Shown piece by piece: positions 61,391-64,000 of a stretch of DNA of 64,000 nt; the stretch's first letter is position 1, and every line of letters starts with the position of its first letter. The stretch is from Streptomyces canus 299MFChir4.1 (GTDB lineage Bacteria; Actinomycetota; Actinomycetes; Streptomycetales; Streptomycetaceae): NCBI RefSeq assembly GCF_000383615.1, contig NZ_KB911585.1, positions 96,939 to 160,938 of the forward strand. The letters run 5' to 3'. A model generated the notes under the pieces. That model made no database searches, was not told where the DNA came from, and was given only the letters and a program-made list of their open reading frames with translations. A program made the position numbers and the translations under genes.

Positions 61391-61840
61391 CTACTCCGTG
61401 CCTGGCTGGAAGACCTGTTCGTGCGACGCCACACTCTTCGGCGTCACGGTCTGTCCCCTTGCCTGTGGAAGTACCGTACGGCGCGGGGCGGGGCAGGCCC
61501 GCAGCCGTCGCCGGTCGGCCCCGGAGAGGAACGCGGTCGCGGCCTGCGCGAGACGGCCGTGAGGTCGGTTCCCCGCGGCGACGGCCTCGGGCACCGGCGG
61601 GAGGCGTGCCGCGTCGGCGGGGCTGGGCGCGCCGGGGCGCACGGCGCGGGCGAACAGGGCGCGGACGGCGGCCCGCAGGTCACGCATCGCAGCCAGGGTC
61701 GTCTTGTCGACGACGAGCTCCGAGGCGCCGGGCAACGGCTCGGCGTGCCCCGGGACCCAGGCGGTGAGACGGGCGAGGTCGCTCAGGTCGTCGGCGGCGC
61801 CGCCGTGTCCGTCGTGCCGGACGGTGAGGCCAGGTCGGGG
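61391..61840 (-). pseudogene. CGNR zinc-finger (ABATE) protein remnant
   Basis: The frame reads LARLTAWVPGHAEPL, LAAMRDLRAAVRALFARAVR, then AATAFLSGADRRRLRACPAP, which is the N-terminal half of an ABATE/CGNR-family regulator. Immediately after CPAP the expected zinc-finger continues in a different frame (VRYFHRQGDRP), and the CGNR motif itself is missing. The start is also unclear. So the gene is broken by at least one frameshift and has lost its zinc-finger end. Confidence 0.55.
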
Positions 61841-61956
61841 GCGAGGCGGCTGTCGCTGCGGGGCGTGTCCTGCTGCGGCTGATGCCAGGCGTCGGCGCAT
61901 CCGTCACCGCACTGCCGTCGCGACCGTCCGATCCACCGGACGGACCCCGGCGGGCC

Positions 61957-62877
61957 TCAGTCCTCCGGGAGGTCCTGGGGCTCCACCGCGCCGGGCGGTA
62001 CCACCGCCACCGGGCTCGCCGCGTGCAGCAGGACAGCCTGCGTGACGGAACCCAGGATGCGGGCCGGCGCCGGCAGGCGGCGCCGGTGCCGGCCGACGAC
62101 GACCAGGTCGGCGTCCTTGGAGGCCGCGACCAGATGCCCCGCCGCGTCGCCCGCAGGCACGTACGGCTCGGCCACGACCCCGGGGTGACGGGCGCCGTGC
62201 GGGGCCAGGAAGCCCTCGGCGAGGGCGCGGGTCTCGTTCGCCACGGCGTCCTGGTCGATGATCGAGGGGACCAGCTCGGCCGGTACCGCCCAGCTCCGCA
62301 GGGGCCACTGGTAGGCGGCGACCACCTGGAGGCGGGCGCCGCGCAGGGCGGCCTCGGTGAAGGCGAAGTCGAGGGTGGCGTCGTCGGGGCCGTCGACGTG
62401 CAGGCCGACGACCACGCGCGGGCCGGGTCCGGCAGGCGCCTCACCGTCGACCTCGCGCCCGGGGCGGGGCACCACGACCACGGGGCACTCGGTGTCACGG
62501 GCGGCGGCCATGCCGTTGGAGCCGAGCAGCAGACTGGCGAAACCGCCCCGGCCCCGGGAGCCGAGCACCAGGAGCTGGGCCGTGGAGCCCAGTTCGGGCA
62601 GCACGGCACCGGGCGCGCCCTCGACACCGAAGTACTCCGTCCGCGGCCGGTCGGGCAGGTCCTCCAGATACGTCCGTACCCGGTCCAGGACCGGATCGTC
62701 GTCCGCGTCGGGGGCACCGGCGACCAGGACGTCGGGCTGGGCCCAGACGGCGTACTGCCGTACATGCACCACGCGCAGCGGCGCCTCACGCCGGCGGGCC
62801 GCGTCGAGCGCCCAGTCCAGGGCGCGCAGGCTGTCGTCCGAACCGTCCACCGCGGCGATCACCGGCAGGGTGCTCAT
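61957..62877 (-). CDS. Tandem universal stress protein
   Basis: A 306-residue protein of two Usp domains (about 1-145 and 155-300). The ATP-binding G-2x-G-9x-G(S/T)-type loops are GSRGRGGFASLLLGSNG in the first and GRHRRRLPAPARILGSVT in the second. Fused Usp proteins are widespread in Streptomyces and are linked to redox, hypoxia and stationary-phase survival. The reading begins at the ATG at 62877. It stands alone. Confidence 0.9.
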   Translation of the reverse strand: MSTLPVIAAVDGSDDSLRALDWALDAARRREAPLRVVHVRQYAVWAQPDVLVAGAPDADDDPVLDRVRTYLEDLPDRPRTEYFGVEGAPGAVLPELGSTAQLLVLGSRGRGGFASLLLGSNGMAAARDTECPVVVVPRPGREVDGEAPAGPGPRVVVGLHVDGPDDATLDFAFTEAALRGARLQVVAAYQWPLRSWAVPAELVPSIIDQDAVANETRALAEGFLAPHGARHPGVVAEPYVPAGDAAGHLVAASKDADLVVVGRHRRRLPAPARILGSVTQAVLLHAASPVAVVPPGAVEPQDLPED

Positions 62878-63031
62878 GTGTTCCTCACTTCCGGAAACGA
62901 CCCTCGCCTTCCTGGGGTCAGCCTCGCTCAGGCGTCGGCCCCGGGAAGGTGCTCAAGGTCGCGTGTCCGGAAAAACGGAAGGAACACCGCCGGATCGGCC
63001 CGTCGGTTCACGCCCCCCTTTGTGCTCACCC

Positions 63032-63274
63032 TCAGGTGAGGTCGAACTCTCCTTCCCGCGCCCCTGACACGAACGCGCCCCACTCCGCGGGGGTGAAGAT
63101 CAAGGAAGGGCTCTCCGGGCGGCCGCTGTTGCGCATCGCGATGAACCCCTCGACGAAGGCGATCTGGACATCCCCCCGACCGCGGCTGCTCGAGTGCCAG
63201 TCGGCGTTGCTCAGGTCCAGCTCCGGCTTCTCCCAGCCCATGAGCGGCTGCTGCTGGATGGTGGTCTCGGCCAC
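63032..63274 (-). CDS. DUF397 domain protein
   Basis: An 80-residue DUF397 protein: SNADWHSSSRGRG, then IAFVEGFIAMRNSGRPESP and LIFTPAEWGAFV. In Streptomyces, DUF397 genes usually lie next to an XRE-family HTH regulator (the BldB/WhiJ-type pairing) and act as its partner. Here no HTH gene is adjacent, so it is an orphan. The GTG at 63274 has GGAGGAG seven bases upstream. Its function is probably to modulate an HTH partner encoded elsewhere. Confidence 0.85.
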   Translation of the reverse strand: MAETTIQQQPLMGWEKPELDLSNADWHSSSRGRGDVQIAFVEGFIAMRNSGRPESPSLIFTPAEWGAFVSGAREGEFDLT

Positions 63275-63369
63275 GTCCGTGCTCCTCCCGATTGCGTCGT
63301 CCGCGGCCAGCCTAGCGATCGACCCCGACCGCCGACAGGCCACGTGAGGGGGACCTTTCGGGCGCCGAT

Positions 63370-64000
63370 TCACGCATCAGGGGGCTCAGACCCCACCAGC
63401 CACATGGAGAAGAACTGGGATCCGCCGCCGTAGGCGTGCCCGAGCACCTTGCGGGCGCCCTCCACCTGGTGTTCCCCGGCCTGTCCACGGGCCTGGAGGG
63501 CGGCCTCGGCGAAGCGGATCATGCCGGAGGCGCCGATCGGATTGGTGGACAGCACCCCGCCCGACATGTTGACGGGCAGGTCCCCGTCCAGCTCGGTGAC
63601 CCCGGCCTCGGTGAGCTTCCAGCCCTCGCCCTCCTCGGCGAAGCCGAGGTTCTCCAGCCACATGGGCTCGTACCAGGAGAACGGCACGTACATCTCGACG
63701 GCGTCGATGTCCCGGCGCGGGTCGGCGATCTGGGCCTGCCGGTACACGTCGGCCGCGCAGTCCTTGCCGGCCTGCGGCGACACGGCGTCCTTGCCGGCGA
63801 ACAGCGTGGGCTCGCTGCGCATGGCGCCGCCCAGCATCCAGGCCGGCGGCCGGGGCGCCCTCGCGGCTCCGGCCCGGTCGGTGAGCACCATCGCGCAGGC
63901 TCCGTCGGAGGAGGGGCAGGTCTCCGAGTAGCGGATCGGGTCCCAGAGCATCGGCGAGGCCTGGACCTTCTCCAGGGTGATGTCGTGCTCGTGCAGGTGC
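63370..64000 (-). CDS. Thiolase-family / lipid-transfer protein, 3' part
   Basis: The last 210 residues of a thiolase-like protein that begins beyond the window edge. YSETCPSSDGACAMVLTDRA, NMSGGVLSTNPIGASGMIRF and LGHAYGGGSQFFSMWLVG are the C-terminal motifs of non-specific lipid-transfer (SCP-X-like) thiolases. The catalytic Cys and the second half of the active site would lie in the missing part, apart from a late GG-containing loop. Members take part in acyl-CoA or steroid side-chain degradation. The neighbour on the plus-coordinate side is needed to name the pathway. Confidence 0.8.
   Translation of the reverse strand, partial: HLHEHDITLEKVQASPMLWDPIRYSETCPSSDGACAMVLTDRAGAARAPRPPAWMLGGAMRSEPTLFAGKDAVSPQAGKDCAADVYRQAQIADPRRDIDAVEMYVPFSWYEPMWLENLGFAEEGEGWKLTEAGVTELDGDLPVNMSGGVLSTNPIGASGMIRFAEAALQARGQAGEHQVEGARKVLGHAYGGGSQFFSMWLVGSEPPDA

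Noticed and set aside
58295..61882. A long plus-strand frame opposite the LAL regulator (about 1195 residues)
   Set aside because: Composition and lack of motifs mark it as a shadow; the minus strand carries clear ATPase and LuxR motifs.

Overview
The window reads as Streptomyces, or a very close actinomycete relative. GC content is very high with strong GC3 bias, many genes start with GTG or TTG or look leaderless, and families typical of streptomycetes are present: an SsgA-like sporulation protein, an NsdA/NsdB-type repressor, a DUF397 protein, an SPW-repeat protein, an ECF42 sigma factor with its YciI partner, and rare TTA (bldA) leucine codons. The metabolic accessory content and the several decaying genes fit the variable part of a Streptomyces chromosome. 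No rRNA, tRNA, CRISPR array, insertion sequence or phage gene was recognised.

Layout. 0.1-9.3 kb: small proteins, an aldo/keto reductase divergent from a LysR regulator, a Tat-exported carotenoid-cleavage-type oxygenase, a DinB-like protein, adenosine deaminase, a dienelactone hydrolase and a PPOX-fold protein. 9.3-13.1 kb: a second aldo/keto reductase, then a QuiC-type 3-dehydroshikimate dehydratase divergent from an IclR regulator, with a promoter and direct repeats between them. 13.1-16.8 kb: a minus-strand group holding a tRNA-dependent cyclodipeptide synthase flanked by a PPOX/F420-type oxidoreductase, a beta-hydroxyacid dehydrogenase and an aldehyde dehydrogenase. 16.9-18.5 kb: an ECF42/YciI module. 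20.5-27.1 kb: a five-gene organosulfur assimilation cluster (SfnG, two MsuC/DszC-like flavoenzymes, an SsuE/MsuE reductase, an SsuD/MsuD monooxygenase) headed by a 25-residue leader peptide that resembles the actinobacterial sulfur-gene leader peptides, with a divergent LysR gene. 27.6-31.6 kb: photolyase, an SDR/DUF2867 protein and a CarH/LitR-like B12-binding MerR regulator, which together suggest light control.

32-40.7 kb holds assorted single genes: kinases, GNATs (one frameshifted), a large secreted protein, and a MerR/MFS divergent pair with a perfect 20-bp operator-like palindrome. 40.8-45.9 kb carries the most unusual object: a single 1435-residue reading frame joining about ten membrane helices, a PAS domain, an apparently intact GGDEF domain, an apparently intact EAL domain and a complete PLP-dependent alpha-oxoamine-synthase domain. 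It is followed 13 bases later by an NNMT-like methyltransferase. This suggests a small molecule whose synthesis is tied physically to cyclic di-GMP signalling.

46-57.5 kb looks developmental: a secreted S33-type peptidase, two decayed genes (GNAT and MarR), a baeRF3 protein, an SsgA-like protein beside a CRP-type palindrome, a SpoIIE-type phosphatase with a TTA codon, the NsdA/NsdB-like repressor, a TTA-containing phosphotransferase-like protein and a secreted peptidoglycan amidase. 57.5-64 kb holds a collapsed HTH-WD40 gene, a large LuxR-type (LAL) regulator, a decayed CGNR zinc-finger gene, a tandem universal stress protein, DUF397, and the 3' end of a thiolase/lipid-transfer gene that runs off the window.
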